Positions 1-8,281 of a stretch of DNA of 52,987 nt are shown here, in pieces. This DNA is from Nitrospirota bacterium. GTDB lineage: Bacteria; Nitrospirota; Nitrospiria; Nitrospirales; NS-4. The notes under the pieces were generated by a model, which was not told where the DNA came from, did no database searches, and saw nothing but the letters and a program-made list of their open reading frames with translations. The stretch lies in assembly GCA_005877815.1 (NCBI GenBank), contig VBOG01000052.1, positions 1 through 52,987 of the forward strand, written 5' to 3'. How positions within the stretch are numbered: position 1 is the stretch's first letter; each line of letters starts with the position of its first letter. The translations under genes were made by a program, and so were the position numbers.

Positions 1-167
1 ATCCGTTACGGGCCGTCGTCCCGCATGGAAGAGATCACCTACAGTTCAAACCGGCAGTTGACGGAAGAACGCTCGACCTGCACCGTGCATCTGGTTGTTC
101 CGGCGCCTCCTGAAGCATCCTTTCCATATCCCTGCCCGAAATAATCGTTTGCCCTCTCTCCTCTTGG

Positions 168-1415
168 TTACGCGGATGTTTTTGCGGGGGCTGCTGCCGG
201 GGAGAGTGCCACCGGCCAGCCGAACGGCGTCCCAGACGAGGTGGGCCGGGGAACGGGAAGTTCTTGCGCGTCGCCGCACAGGACGATCCGTTCCCGCACC
301 ATGCAGGCACAGATCAAAAGGAGCGGGAGCGGCACACGCGCCGCTTCGTCTACGAGGAGCGCATCGAACCTGAGCGGCATGAAGATTTCATCGGAGGCGA
401 CTTTCGCTGCCGTGACCGCGATCACGCGCTTCGCCTGAAGGAACGGCCGCCGGGTCGTGTGCTCTTCCGTCGCGAGGACATCCCGCACGCGCTCCACCCC
501 CCCCAGTCGCTGGATTTCATCCTTGAGGTCTTCGTACTCGGGACGCATGTCGGGTTCTACAAAGGCCTCCGGTTTGAGCTCGTTGATGCGCCCTTGGACG
601 ATCTCCAATTCGCCGAGATATTCCTGTTTTTGAGCCTCATACAGCACGCAGTTTTCCTTGATGTTGGGGACGTTGCTGCCTACGACCTGCATGCCCACCC
701 GGTGCCACAACGGCAATCGGTCATAGACGGCAAGCGTGTCCTGGAGGCTCTTGATCTTTGCCTGGGTGTCGCCGAGCGCCGAGAGCAAACGCCATTCGAG
801 ATTCCGCACTTCGTCGAGGTCCTTTTGCTTCTCGGCCTTGTAATGGAGAATCGGCGAGAGTTCGAGGTATCGCTCGAGCTTCCGGCGAAGGCCGGCTTTG
901 TCCGATTGGGATTTCCCGAGAAACGACGACATCTGTGCGTCGAAGCTGAGGTCTCTCAAATTGATCCCGCCTTCGCCGGCGGACACGGGTGGCTCGTAAC
1001 GGCAGAGAAAGCTTCGGTACTGGAGGCCGGCGCCCCGGAGGTTTTTCGCGGCCGCGAGGAGTGCTTGATCGAGACTCTGATTGTCGGCCGATACGATGAG
1101 AATACGTTTGTTGCCTTTGATGAGTTCGGTCATCGTTGACGCGAGCTTGCTGCGGCGGACGCGCGGATCGGGATCCCAGATGGTCGTCAGGACCGACGTC
1201 ATCACGGTCGAGCGGAGTGCGGGGTCCGTGACCGGGATTTCCGGCGCGACCCACGGCCCCAGGCGATCCGCCGGACCGAAGTAGTAGGCGGTATGGCGAT
1301 GCAGGATGTCTTCCAGACGGTGGCGGACGGAAAGGCTCAGCCCTGCCGGGTTCTGAGCGCCTGATTCTTCATCAAGGAGGCGCAGCAGGATGGAAATCAA
1401 ATCGAGCGCCTTCAC
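168..1415 (-). CDS. SF1 (UPF1/DNA2-like) helicase fragment, degenerate P-loop
   Basis: Resembles the first RecA domain of superfamily 1 helicases. A motif-Ia-like stretch RILIVSADNQSL lies near residues 104-115, a Walker B-like LLVDEAAR near 358 and a motif-III-like GDAQELP near 386. Long, charged, probably coiled-coil segments fill the middle. Where the Walker A motif should be (after TTIW, residues 81-90) the sequence reads DPDPRVRRSK, so the Gly-rich P-loop is gone. The second RecA domain is also missing: the frame stops soon after motif III. It starts with GTG, overlapping the stop of the upstream gene (GTGA), so the two are cotranscribed. Probably an inactive remnant or a non-enzymatic derivative; ATPase activity is unlikely. 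Confidence 0.6.
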   Translation of the reverse strand: MKALDLISILLRLLDEESGAQNPAGLSLSVRHRLEDILHRHTAYYFGPADRLGPWVAPEIPVTDPALRSTVMTSVLTTIWDPDPRVRRSKLASTMTELIKGNKRILIVSADNQSLDQALLAAAKNLRGAGLQYRSFLCRYEPPVSAGEGGINLRDLSFDAQMSSFLGKSQSDKAGLRRKLERYLELSPILHYKAEKQKDLDEVRNLEWRLLSALGDTQAKIKSLQDTLAVYDRLPLWHRVGMQVVGSNVPNIKENCVLYEAQKQEYLGELEIVQGRINELKPEAFVEPDMRPEYEDLKDEIQRLGGVERVRDVLATEEHTTRRPFLQAKRVIAVTAAKVASDEIFMPLRFDALLVDEAARVPLPLLLICACMVRERIVLCGDAQELPVPRPTSSGTPFGWPVALSPAAAPAKTSA

Positions 1416-1876
1416 TGCAAATTCTCCAGCAGGCAGAGGGCGAGACAGCCGAGTTCGCCGGCTGGATCCATGCGGCGGTCATGGCAACGCCGATCACGGG
1501 CGGCCTGTACGGTTGGCATCAACCGAGGCGAGACGTCAAATGGCAGCTCCCCCAGCCTGTAGACCATGACCTCATCCTGTTCCGCCGTGGCCGTTAAGAT
1601 CAAAAGCCGCTGGTGCGCGTCGTCTTCAATGATGGCGCCTCTCGGCGACTGCGGGCCGAGCCGGCCCAGACGGTAACCCTCAAGATGCCAGGATTGTTTC
1701 ACGAGGTGGGCGGGCGGATGAAGATTTTGGGCAGTCATTCGAATGTTCAGCGTCAACGGGTCGAAGGGCGCGGGCACTTCAGAAGGGGAGCCGGCCGCGC
1801 TTAAAGATGATGCCGATATGTCATTAAGCGATACTGCGAGCGCAAGTGTGGATACAAGGCGGAAGAGTAAAGCCAT
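1412..1876 (-). CDS. exported protein of unknown function
   Basis: About 154 residues. The chosen ATG at 1876 gives a clear signal peptide (MALLFRLVSTLALAVSL). It is preferred over the upstream ATG at 1918 because a good promoter lies at 1896-1924 and would place that start upstream of the transcript. The mature part holds a patch resembling a small beta domain (LLILTATAEQDEVMVYRLG) and a Cys/Arg-rich tail. I recognise no family. Its stop overlaps the start of the helicase-like gene, so the two form an operon, divergent from rplI. Confidence 0.5.
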   Translation of the reverse strand: MALLFRLVSTLALAVSLNDISASSLSAAGSPSEVPAPFDPLTLNIRMTAQNLHPPAHLVKQSWHLEGYRLGRLGPQSPRGAIIEDDAHQRLLILTATAEQDEVMVYRLGELPFDVSPRLMPTVQAARDRRCHDRRMDPAGELGCLALCLLENLQ

Positions 1877-1895
1877 ACACGTGATTTTCACTCGT

Positions 1896-1924
1896 ATTGT
1901 AGCCAAGCGGGACGGCAATCACAA
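1896..1924 (-). promoter_or_regulatory. sigma70-type promoter for the leftward pair
   Basis: On the minus strand, TTGTGA (1919-1924) and TACAAT (1896-1901) are separated by exactly 17 bases. The predicted start is near 1889, 13 bases before the ATG at 1876. It is back-to-back with a candidate rplI promoter. Confidence 0.45.
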
Positions 1925-1936
1925 GCCGCGGCTTCA

Positions 1937-1966
1937 TTGACTTTCATTCGTGCCGTCTAGTAGGAT
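1937..1966 (+). promoter_or_regulatory. candidate sigma70 promoter for rplI operon
   Basis: TTGACT (1937-1942) and TAGGAT (1961-1966) with an 18-base spacer. The predicted start near 1973 leaves a short leader containing the AAAGGAG ribosome-binding site before the rplI ATG at 1992. Confidence 0.4.
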
Positions 1967-1991
1967 TCCGGCTTCACTAAAGGAGTTTCCA

Positions 1992-2489
1992 ATGAAAGTC
2001 ATCATGCGGGAAGACGTGGATGGAGTGGGAAATATTGGAGATGTTTTGGAGGTAGCCCGAGGCTACGCCCGGAACTTTCTGCTCCCCCGGAATAAGGCGG
2101 TGGAGGCGACCAGCCGCAATCTCAAGGCGATAGAACATGCGAAGCGGGTCATCGGGGAAAAGGCCAAAAAGGAAAAAGCTCTGGTTGAGGACTATGCCAA
2201 GAAGGTGAGCGCCACGCCGGTCACGATTACCGTCAACGTCGGCAAGGACGACAAACTCTTCGGGTCCGTGACGACAAAGGACATTGCGGAGGCCCTGGCG
2301 GCTCAGGGCATCGAAGTGGATAAGCGCAAGATCCATGTTCCGCATCCCATCAAGGAACTCGGCCTCGTGAAAGTGTCCATCAAACTGCACTCGCAGGTGA
2401 CGACTGAGGTGAAGGTGTCAGTGGTGAAAGCGGAAGCCCCCGTCGAACCGGAAGCGCCCATTGCCGCCGCTCCTGTCCGGGAAAGCTGA
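1992..2489 (+). CDS. rplI: 50S ribosomal protein L9
   Basis: 165 residues, slightly longer than the usual ~150. The N-terminal domain has the L9 signature ([19 protein letters not shown], then [15 protein letters not shown]). A charged connecting helix follows (residues 40-75), then the C-terminal domain ([30 protein letters not shown]). A short Ala/Pro/Glu-rich tail is additional. L9 binds 23S rRNA near the L1 stalk base and helps maintain reading frame. The ATG at 1992 is preceded by AAAGGAG; the longer frame from 1950 lacks a site. It is the first gene of a rightward operon with glyA five bases downstream. Confidence 0.97.
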   Translation: MKVIMREDVDGVGNIGDVLEVARGYARNFLLPRNKAVEATSRNLKAIEHAKRVIGEKAKKEKALVEDYAKKVSATPVTITVNVGKDDKLFGSVTTKDIAEALAAQGIEVDKRKIHVPHPIKELGLVKVSIKLHSQVTTEVKVSVVKAEAPVEPEAPIAAAPVRES

Positions 2490-2494
2490 GACGT

Positions 2495-3742
2495 ATGGCG
2501 AGTCCGCTTCGGACAACGGATATCCAGGTGTACGAGGCCATCCGTCGGGAAGGCCGGCGGCAGCGGGAGAAAATTCTGTTGATCGCCTCCGAGAATTTCG
2601 CCAGCCCTGCCGTGCTTGCCGCGCAAGGCTCCCTCATGACGAACAAGTACGCGGAGGGATATCCGGGGCGGCGATACTACGGCGGCTGCGAATACATGGA
2701 TGTCGTCGAAAACCTGGCGATCGAACGGGCGAAGCAACTGTTTGGTGCGGAACACGTCAACGTTCAACCACACTCCGGCTCTCAAGCGAACATGGCCGTG
2801 TATTTTTCCGTGCTCAAGCCCGGCGATGCGATCCTCGGTATGGATCTCGCTCACGGCGGGCATCTCACCCACGGCAGTCGGGTGAGCTCCTCCGGCATCC
2901 TCTATCGCTCGTTTTTTTATGGCGTGGATCGGACCACCGAACGCATTGATTACGACGCGGTCCGTAAGGTCGCCGAAGAATGCCGCCCGCGGATGATCGT
3001 CGTCGGCGCCAGCGCCTATTCTCGGATTCTCGACTTCCCGAAGTTCCAGGAGATCGCGCGGGTCGTGGGAGCATACGTCATGGTGGACATCGCCCACATT
3101 GCCGGGCTGATCGTCGCCGGCCTGCACCCGAATCCGGTGCCCTATGCGGACTTCGTCACGACGACCACTCACAAAACACTGAGGGGCCCCCGCGGCGGGA
3201 TGATCATGTGCAAAGCCGAGCATGGCAAGGGCGTGGACAAAGCGATCTTTCCGGGGCTTCAGGGTGGCCCCCTGATGCATATCATTGCGGCCAAGGCCGT
3301 CGCGCTCAAAGAGGCGCAAATGCCGGGCTTTACGCTGTACCAACAGCAGGTGGTCAACAACGCCAAGGCGCTGGCAAACGGGCTGCAAAAGCGCGGATTT
3401 CGGGTTGTCTCAGGAGGGACCGACAACCATCTGATGCTCGTTGATGTCAGTTCCAAGGGCATCACCGGGAAGGAAGCCGAAGTGGCGTTGGACGAGGCGG
3501 GGATCACGGTGAATAAGAACGCGATTCCCTATGATGAGAAGCCGCCGGCCGTGGCCAGCGGGATCCGGCTCGGCACGCCGATCGTGTCCACGCGCGGCAT
3601 GCGCGAGGGCGAGATGGAAGAGATTGCCGAATCGATCGACAAGGTCTTGACGCACCCCAAGGACATGGCCGTCCGTAAACTCGTCCGGACCCGCGTGCGG
3701 ACGCTCTGCGGCAAGTTTCCCGTCTTTCACGAATACCGATAA
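2495..3742 (+). CDS. glyA: serine hydroxymethyltransferase
   Basis: 415 residues, standard length for bacterial SHMT. This PLP enzyme interconverts serine plus tetrahydrofolate with glycine plus 5,10-methylene-THF in the cytosol. The N-terminus carries [14 protein letters not shown] and [15 protein letters not shown]. The PLP-lysine motif [14 protein letters not shown] places the Schiff-base Lys near residue 227. The C-terminal region has [14 protein letters not shown]. The start lies five bases after the rplI stop. One-carbon units made here feed thymidylate and purine synthesis, which fits its placement beside nrdR. Confidence 0.98.
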   Translation: MASPLRTTDIQVYEAIRREGRRQREKILLIASENFASPAVLAAQGSLMTNKYAEGYPGRRYYGGCEYMDVVENLAIERAKQLFGAEHVNVQPHSGSQANMAVYFSVLKPGDAILGMDLAHGGHLTHGSRVSSSGILYRSFFYGVDRTTERIDYDAVRKVAEECRPRMIVVGASAYSRILDFPKFQEIARVVGAYVMVDIAHIAGLIVAGLHPNPVPYADFVTTTTHKTLRGPRGGMIMCKAEHGKGVDKAIFPGLQGGPLMHIIAAKAVALKEAQMPGFTLYQQQVVNNAKALANGLQKRGFRVVSGGTDNHLMLVDVSSKGITGKEAEVALDEAGITVNKNAIPYDEKPPAVASGIRLGTPIVSTRGMREGEMEEIAESIDKVLTHPKDMAVRKLVRTRVRTLCGKFPVFHEYR

Positions 3743-3759
3743 GGTAGGACCCCAACCAG

Positions 3760-4236
3760 GTGCGATGCCCGTTTTGCAGTCACACTGAAGACAAAGTGGT
3801 CGACTCTCGGATGGCCAAAGAAGGCGAGGCTATCCGACGGCGCCGGGAGTGCCTGGGATGCAAGCGGCGTTTCACCACATATGAGCGCGTGGATGAGGTT
3901 CTTCCGATGATCATCAAGAAGGACGGGCGTCGCGAGCCGTTCGACCGTGCAAAGGTTCTCGCCGGCCTCAGGAAAGCGTGCGAGAAGCGGCCCATCAGTA
4001 TTGCGACTCTGGAAGTGATCGCGGATAAGATCGAAAAGCGCATTCAGGAGCGCGGCGAGACCGAGGTCCAGTGCCGGGCGGTCGGCGAAGAAGTCATGAA
4101 TGCGCTCCATCAACTCGATCAAGTCGCTTATGTTCGCTTCGCCTCCGTCTACCGAGAATTCAAGGACGTTGAGCAGTTCATGGACGAAGTGAAACTGTTG
4201 GTTCGAGAGCGAGGCCAGAGCCCGCCCGAGCGATAA
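3760..4236 (+). CDS. nrdR: transcriptional repressor NrdR
   Basis: 158 residues with GTG start. The N-terminal zinc ribbon has Cys3, Cys6, Cys31 and Cys34 (MRCPFC and ECLGC). An ATP-cone domain follows ([19 protein letters not shown], residues 49-139). NrdR binds NrdR boxes upstream of ribonucleotide reductase genes and represses them according to bound ATP or dATP. It lies 17 bases after glyA, an order common in many bacteria. The short acidic/basic tail after the ATP cone is unremarkable. Confidence 0.97.
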   Translation: MRCPFCSHTEDKVVDSRMAKEGEAIRRRRECLGCKRRFTTYERVDEVLPMIIKKDGRREPFDRAKVLAGLRKACEKRPISIATLEVIADKIEKRIQERGETEVQCRAVGEEVMNALHQLDQVAYVRFASVYREFKDVEQFMDEVKLLVRERGQSPPER

Positions 4237-4298
4237 ACCCGTCCGTCGTGCTCATCCCTCCGGGAACGGTTTCTCTTCGTCACAGGAGCATGGCATCC

Positions 4299-5429
4299 AT
4301 GGCCAAGGCTAAGCCCTCTACCCGCAGCCTTCGCGCAAGGAGCCGGCGTGGCGCCGTTCCGCGGTCCTCGCCGGCGGTCACGCGCGTGGCATTGATCGGC
4401 GCCGGAGAGGGCGGGTCCGCGTTGTTGACCATCCTTGCGACCGACCCATTGGTGCAGATCGTCGGCGTCGCCGAAATCAATCCGAAGGCTCCCGGCCTTC
4501 GACTCACCAAGCGCTATGGCATTCCCGTCACTCGAGACTACCGCGACTTGCTGGATTCGGAAGAGGTGGATCTCATCATTGATGTCACCGGAGACGCTGA
4601 GGTGGAGGAAACCCTTGCGGAATTCGATCGCGTCGGGATTGCGGTCATCGGCGGCGCGAGTGCCAAGTTCATGTGGCAACTCATCGAGGCGCGCGTCCGA
4701 GCCAACGTGGATATCAAGCGGTATCTCAAAAAATACCAGGACCTGTATAAACTCTATGTCAAGGAAGCCGGATCGGCGGTGACCGAAGAACGGAGTCGGA
4801 TCGCGTGCGACATCCATGACGGCCTGGTTCAGACGCTCGTCGGCATCAATCTCAAGTTGGATCTGTGCCGGGGCCTTATTTTTTCCGATCCGACCCGTTC
4901 GTTCGACCTTCTGAGCGATGCAAAATCTCAACTCAAGGCCGCGATCGAAGAGTCGAGGCAGGTGATTTTCAATCTGCGGCCGCTCTATTTCGAGTCCATG
5001 GGGCTGGTCCCCGCGCTCAAGGCGTACCTGAAGTCCTATGAGACGCAGTCGCGCGTCCACACCAAGTTTCACGTGTCGGGCGATGAGTCCATCCTGTCGC
5101 CGAAATCCAAAATCATGCTGTTTCGTATCGTCCAAGAGGCGTTGAGCAACGTTCAGAAGCACGCGCGCGCCGGCCACGTCGTGATCGAGCTGGCGTTCAC
5201 GGACGGTCACATGAGGGCGATAATCGAAGACGACGGAATCGGGTTCGACATGGAGGCGGTGTCGCAAGATCCAACGAAGTGGCAGTCTTTTGGGCTCAAG
5301 GGCTTCGTGGAACGGGCCCGCCTCATGGGTGGCATGGCCAAGGTGGAATCACGAAAGGGGACCGGCACCAAAGTCCTGGTGGATCTCCCCATTACGCGCG
5401 AGGAGGCACAGCAGCGTGGAGCGAATTAA
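4299..5429 (+). CDS. NarL-family sensor histidine kinase with N-terminal Rossmann domain
   Basis: About 376 residues. After a basic leader, residues ~28-145 look like an NAD(P)-binding Rossmann domain: VALIGAGEGGSALL, then VVGVAEINPKA and DLIIDVTGDAEV. This is followed by an HisKA_3 dimerisation domain with the phosphoacceptor in RIACDIHDGLVQTL (His near 173). The HATPase_c domain has FRIVQEALSNVQKHA, DDGIGFD and SFGLKGFVERARLMGG. There is no transmembrane segment, so the protein is cytosolic. ATG at 4290 or GTG at 4248 are alternatives; GGAG at 4284-4287 is best spaced for 4299. It overlaps the downstream response regulator, so the two form a cognate pair. The ligand, possibly a nucleotide cofactor, is inferred only. 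Confidence 0.85.
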   Translation: MAKAKPSTRSLRARSRRGAVPRSSPAVTRVALIGAGEGGSALLTILATDPLVQIVGVAEINPKAPGLRLTKRYGIPVTRDYRDLLDSEEVDLIIDVTGDAEVEETLAEFDRVGIAVIGGASAKFMWQLIEARVRANVDIKRYLKKYQDLYKLYVKEAGSAVTEERSRIACDIHDGLVQTLVGINLKLDLCRGLIFSDPTRSFDLLSDAKSQLKAAIEESRQVIFNLRPLYFESMGLVPALKAYLKSYETQSRVHTKFHVSGDESILSPKSKIMLFRIVQEALSNVQKHARAGHVVIELAFTDGHMRAIIEDDGIGFDMEAVSQDPTKWQSFGLKGFVERARLMGGMAKVESRKGTGTKVLVDLPITREEAQQRGAN

Positions 5430-6087
5430 GGTCCTGATCGCGGATGACCACCGCGTCGTGCGGGAAGGCCTGGTCGCCATCATGCGGGAGAGCGAGGATC
5501 TCGAGGTCGTCGGCGAGGCGCGCGATGGTCAAGAGGCCGTGGAAAAGGCGCGCGAGTTGTCTCCTGACGTCATTCTGATGGACGTCAGCATGCCGCGCAT
5601 GAATGGTGTGGAAGCGACCCGGGCGATCAAGCGGGAGTCTCCGCATATCGGGGTCGTCGCCCTGACGATGTATGACGAGGAGAAATACATCTTCGACCTC
5701 GTGCGGGCGGGCGCCACGGGGTATCTGCTCAAGGACTCGGAGTCCTCCCAGATCATCTCCGCGATCCGCTCTATCTACAAAGGCGAGTCATTGATCCACC
5801 CCTCCGTGGCGAGCAAGATCCTTGCCGAGTTTTCACTGTTGTCGGAAGGGAAGGGCAAGAAACCCGCAAGAACCGAACATGACCTGACGGAACGCGAGAT
5901 TACGGTGCTCCGGCTCGTGGCGGACGGGAAGACGAATAAAGAGATCGCGAACGACCTGGACCTGAGCGAAAAGACGGTGAAGAATCACGTCCGCAACATC
6001 TTCCATAAGCTGCAGGTGTATGACCGCACGCAGGCGGCCATTCTGGCGATTCGAAAGGGCCTGATCGCGCTCGATCCGAATGCCTGA
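5416..6087 (+). CDS. NarL/FixJ-type response regulator
   Basis: 223 residues. The receiver domain (residues 4-120) has acidic residues D10-D11, phosphoacceptor Asp56 in LMDVSMP, and the conserved Thr and Lys in ALTMYDEE and YLLKDSES. The LuxR-type HTH (residues ~155-220) reads LTEREITVLRLVADGKTNKE then KTVKNHVRNIFHKLQ. The GTG start at 5416 sits inside the end of the kinase gene, with AGGAGG nine bases upstream, so translation is coupled. An earlier in-frame ATG at 5290 lies within the kinase HATPase region and is not used. It is probably a DNA-binding activator phosphorylated by the preceding kinase; targets are unknown. Confidence 0.93.
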   Translation: MERIKVLIADDHRVVREGLVAIMRESEDLEVVGEARDGQEAVEKARELSPDVILMDVSMPRMNGVEATRAIKRESPHIGVVALTMYDEEKYIFDLVRAGATGYLLKDSESSQIISAIRSIYKGESLIHPSVASKILAEFSLLSEGKGKKPARTEHDLTEREITVLRLVADGKTNKEIANDLDLSEKTVKNHVRNIFHKLQVYDRTQAAILAIRKGLIALDPNA

Positions 6088-6098
6088 AGGTCCTAAGC

Positions 6099-6758
6099 CT
6101 AATACCCGTACCGGTCCTCTTCCCACGGCAGGGCCGTATTCGAATACCCACGAACTTCCCAAAAGCCAGGCTTGTCTTCTTCCGCAAAGGTGATGGTCTT
6201 CAGCCACTTGGCGCCTTTCCAGGCATAGCGCTTCGGCACGATGACGCGCACTGGACCGCCGTGTTCCTTGGTCAGCGGCAGCCCTTTCCATGTGTCCACC
6301 ATTAGCACATCGTCATCATCGCAGGCGTCAAGTGGAAGGTTGACGGTATAGCTGTCGTAAGAGCTGAACAGCACGAAGCGAGCAGTGGGAAACGGTCGGA
6401 CTATCGAGATGAGATGGCGAAAGCTCACGCCTTCCCACGGGTTATCGAATGTACTCCAGGACGTGACGCAGTGAAAATCAGACACCGTTCGAACGCGCGG
6501 CTGGCTGAGAAACTCTTCCCAGCTCCAAACGAGGGGCCGTTCGATTGGGCCGCCCACGGTCAGCGTCCAGTCTTTCAACGAGACCGAAGGATGCACGCCA
6601 AGATCCAAAACCGGCCAACCATTCGTCGTGTGTTGTCCCGGTGGGAGGCGATTGTTGCGGACCCGGCTGTCAGGAGCGACGCCTTCCTCCGTCAAGCCCC
6701 GTTTGGCCTCCGCCCACGCCTCCTTCTTCTGAACGAGCTTCTTATTGATCTCGTCCAT
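6099..6758 (-). CDS. sulfite-oxidase-like molybdopterin-binding oxidoreductase
   Basis: 219 residues, a single oxidoreductase molybdopterin-binding domain. The Mo-ligand Cys lies in DFHCVTSWS, and the typical GVSFRHL, VPKRYAWKGAKWL and FWEVRGYSN segments follow. It belongs with the YedY/MsrP-sulfite oxidase fold but lacks a Tat signal, so it is likely cytosolic. The physiological substrate cannot be read from sequence. ATG 6758 is chosen because a GGAG lies eight bases upstream. It is convergent with the response regulator, with only 11 bases between the stops. Confidence 0.88.
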   Translation of the reverse strand: MDEINKKLVQKKEAWAEAKRGLTEEGVAPDSRVRNNRLPPGQHTTNGWPVLDLGVHPSVSLKDWTLTVGGPIERPLVWSWEEFLSQPRVRTVSDFHCVTSWSTFDNPWEGVSFRHLISIVRPFPTARFVLFSSYDSYTVNLPLDACDDDDVLMVDTWKGLPLTKEHGGPVRVIVPKRYAWKGAKWLKTITFAEEDKPGFWEVRGYSNTALPWEEDRYGY

Positions 6759-7014
6759 GCTGATGTACTCCAGTACTAAAGTCACTGTAACATACTGGAA
6801 AATAGGTGTATGGTGAGAATACGAGAGCTGGGAGATGATAGCCTAAAAGCGCACAGCTGCAGTGTTTTTGCCACATGATCGGCCTGACAAAAAGACTTAA
6901 TCGATTGTACTAAGGCATTAAAATCAATTGCTTGGATAGATTTGACGCGTGTAAAAGGGTGGCATTGTGATTGCTAGGCATTATAGAGACTACAGACGAA
7001 AACGGCGGAAACGC

Positions 7015-7938
7015 ATGCGACTTCAGAGTACTATCAAACATCCGGTCACCTGTAGGGGGGTTGGGCTTCATTCAGGTGGGCCGGTCTCCTTGAATCTTCT
7101 CCCGGCACCTCCTGACACAGGTCTTGTCTTTATCCGCAAAGACCTCCAACCCGGCGTGGGGATTTCCGCTTCGATTAAACATTTGCGGCCTGCCCTTCTT
7201 TCGACCGTTGTGGGGGTTGATAACATTCAGGTTCACACGATCGAACACGTCTTGGCCGCTGCTACCGGCCTCGAAGTGGACAATATGTATATCGAGGTGG
7301 ATGCGCCTGAGCTGCCGGTTCTCGATGGAAGCTCCGCAGAATTCGTCCGAATGATTCTGGGCGCGGGCCTTGAGTCTCAGAATCGAAGGCAGGCGTACCT
7401 GAAAATCGTGCGGCCAATCGAAGTTCGGGATGGGGACAAGGCCATTTCGATTCGTCCGGCTTCCTCAACAAGCATTAGCTATACGATTGACTACCCCCAT
7501 CCGTTGATTCGCCGACAGGACTACCGATATCGGGCGTCCCGGGAATCGTTCGTGCGAGACATCGCTCCCGCACGGACCTTCGGGTTCCTTCGCGAAGTCG
7601 AAGCTCTCTGGGAAGCGGGACTCGGGCTCGGAGGGTCGTTGGAGAATACGCTGATTCTTTCGGATGATGGTTTGCTGAACAAGAATGGACTGCGCTTCAG
7701 CGATGAATTCGTCCGGCACAAGATCCTGGACCTGATCGGAGACATGTCCCTGCTTGGGCTCCCCTTTATCGGTGATATCGTCGCCTCCCGTTCCGGCCAT
7801 GCACTTCATGCCAAGCTCGTCGAAAAAATTCTCGAATCCCCGGAAAACTGGATGCTCGTTTCGGGCGATGCATTCGTCCCCGCGGGCCGCGTGAGCGACC
7901 TGCTCCCCTCGCTTGTCGCGTCTCCTCAACGCGATTAG
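7015..7938 (+). CDS. lpxC: UDP-3-O-acyl-N-acetylglucosamine deacetylase
   Basis: 307 residues. Zn-dependent deacetylase that catalyses the committed step of lipid A synthesis. Visible signatures are GVGLHSGGPVSLNLLPAP at the N-terminus, the zinc-binding VHTIEHVLAAATGLEVDN (His near 75 and 79), LDGSSAEFV, and the second metal/catalytic region RHKILDLIGD near 235-245. ATG at 7015 aligns with the family start; the longer frame from 6967 adds a basic leader not seen in LpxC. It is a single gene flanked by non-coding DNA. The last ~15 residues are lineage-specific. Its presence shows the organism makes LPS or lipid A. Confidence 0.96.
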   Translation: MRLQSTIKHPVTCRGVGLHSGGPVSLNLLPAPPDTGLVFIRKDLQPGVGISASIKHLRPALLSTVVGVDNIQVHTIEHVLAAATGLEVDNMYIEVDAPELPVLDGSSAEFVRMILGAGLESQNRRQAYLKIVRPIEVRDGDKAISIRPASSTSISYTIDYPHPLIRRQDYRYRASRESFVRDIAPARTFGFLREVEALWEAGLGLGGSLENTLILSDDGLLNKNGLRFSDEFVRHKILDLIGDMSLLGLPFIGDIVASRSGHALHAKLVEKILESPENWMLVSGDAFVPAGRVSDLLPSLVASPQRD

Positions 7939-8054
7939 ACCGCTTCCTCAATCCTCATAGACGGAGTAGCTCCGCGTCACTAAAATCAGTATGCCCAGAC
8001 AGTCACTTTCGATGACATTGTTCAGGAGGTTGTGAAAATTTCCGTGGGGTGGAT

Positions 8055-8082
8055 GTTGGGGGCAAGTGGCCTCGCCCCCAAC
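8055..8082. terminator. GC-rich hairpin between lpxC and the micro-ORFs
   Basis: GTTGGGGGC (8055-8063) and GCCCCCAAC (8074-8082) form a perfect 9-bp stem with a 10-base loop. It lies where rightward lpxC transcription and the leftward HARE-HTH operon would meet. There is no U-tract on either strand, so a bidirectional terminator is only a suggestion. Confidence 0.4.
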
Positions 8083-8104
8083 ACGCGATGCTAGAGGGGA
8101 AAAC

Positions 8105-8143
8105 TTATTTCTTCTTCTTCGCAGCTTTCTTCTTCGCAGGCAT
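8105..8143 (-). CDS. 12-residue Lys/Ala-rich micropeptide (second copy)
   Basis: Encodes MPAKKKAAKKKK followed by TAA. The ATG at 8143 is preceded by AAGGAGGTGA, an almost complete match to the anti-Shine-Dalgarno sequence, seven bases from the start. It is the distal member of a tandem pair: the copy at 8210-8248 has the same sequence except for a final Arg. Across the 11 codons after ATG there are six synonymous differences and one conservative Lys-to-Arg change, strong evidence of selection on the peptide. The composition resembles Lys/Ala-rich tails of histone H1-like proteins, so nucleic-acid binding is a guess. It follows a HARE-HTH gene in what looks like one operon. Confidence 0.65.
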   Translation of the reverse strand: MPAKKKAAKKKK

Positions 8144-8209
8144 TAATCCTCACCTCCTTCCATCATGTGTGTTTAAAATCTTGGGGGCACTAGTCGTTCG
8201 TCCCTTTTC

Positions 8210-8248
8210 TTAGCGCTTTTTCTTGGCGGCCTTCTTCTTTGCGGGCAT
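8210..8248 (-). CDS. 12-residue Lys/Ala-rich micropeptide (first copy)
   Basis: Encodes MPAKKKAAKKKR followed by TAA. The ATG at 8248 is preceded by GGGAGGAGGTGAGAG, containing a full AGGAGGTGA Shine-Dalgarno core. It starts 33 bases after the stop of the HARE-HTH gene on the same strand and 66 bases before the second micropeptide. I know of no described family of free 12-residue peptides with this sequence. The strong translation signals on such short frames argue that these are real genes and not chance. Confidence 0.65.
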   Translation of the reverse strand: MPAKKKAAKKKR

Positions 8249-8281
8249 GAACTCTCACCTCCTCCCTTGAGATGGCTTATC

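Noticed and set aside
264..1139. Long plus-strand frame (291 codons)
   Set aside because: Antisense shadow of the helicase-like gene; composition is Arg/Leu/Gly-skewed with no recognisable domain.
2303..3388. Long minus-strand frame through glyA
   Set aside because: Lies opposite glyA, a certain gene; no start signal or family match.
8037..8091. Tiny plus-strand frame after AGGAGG near 8036
   Set aside because: The best-placed start is too close or too far from the site, and it is built from the hairpin sequence.
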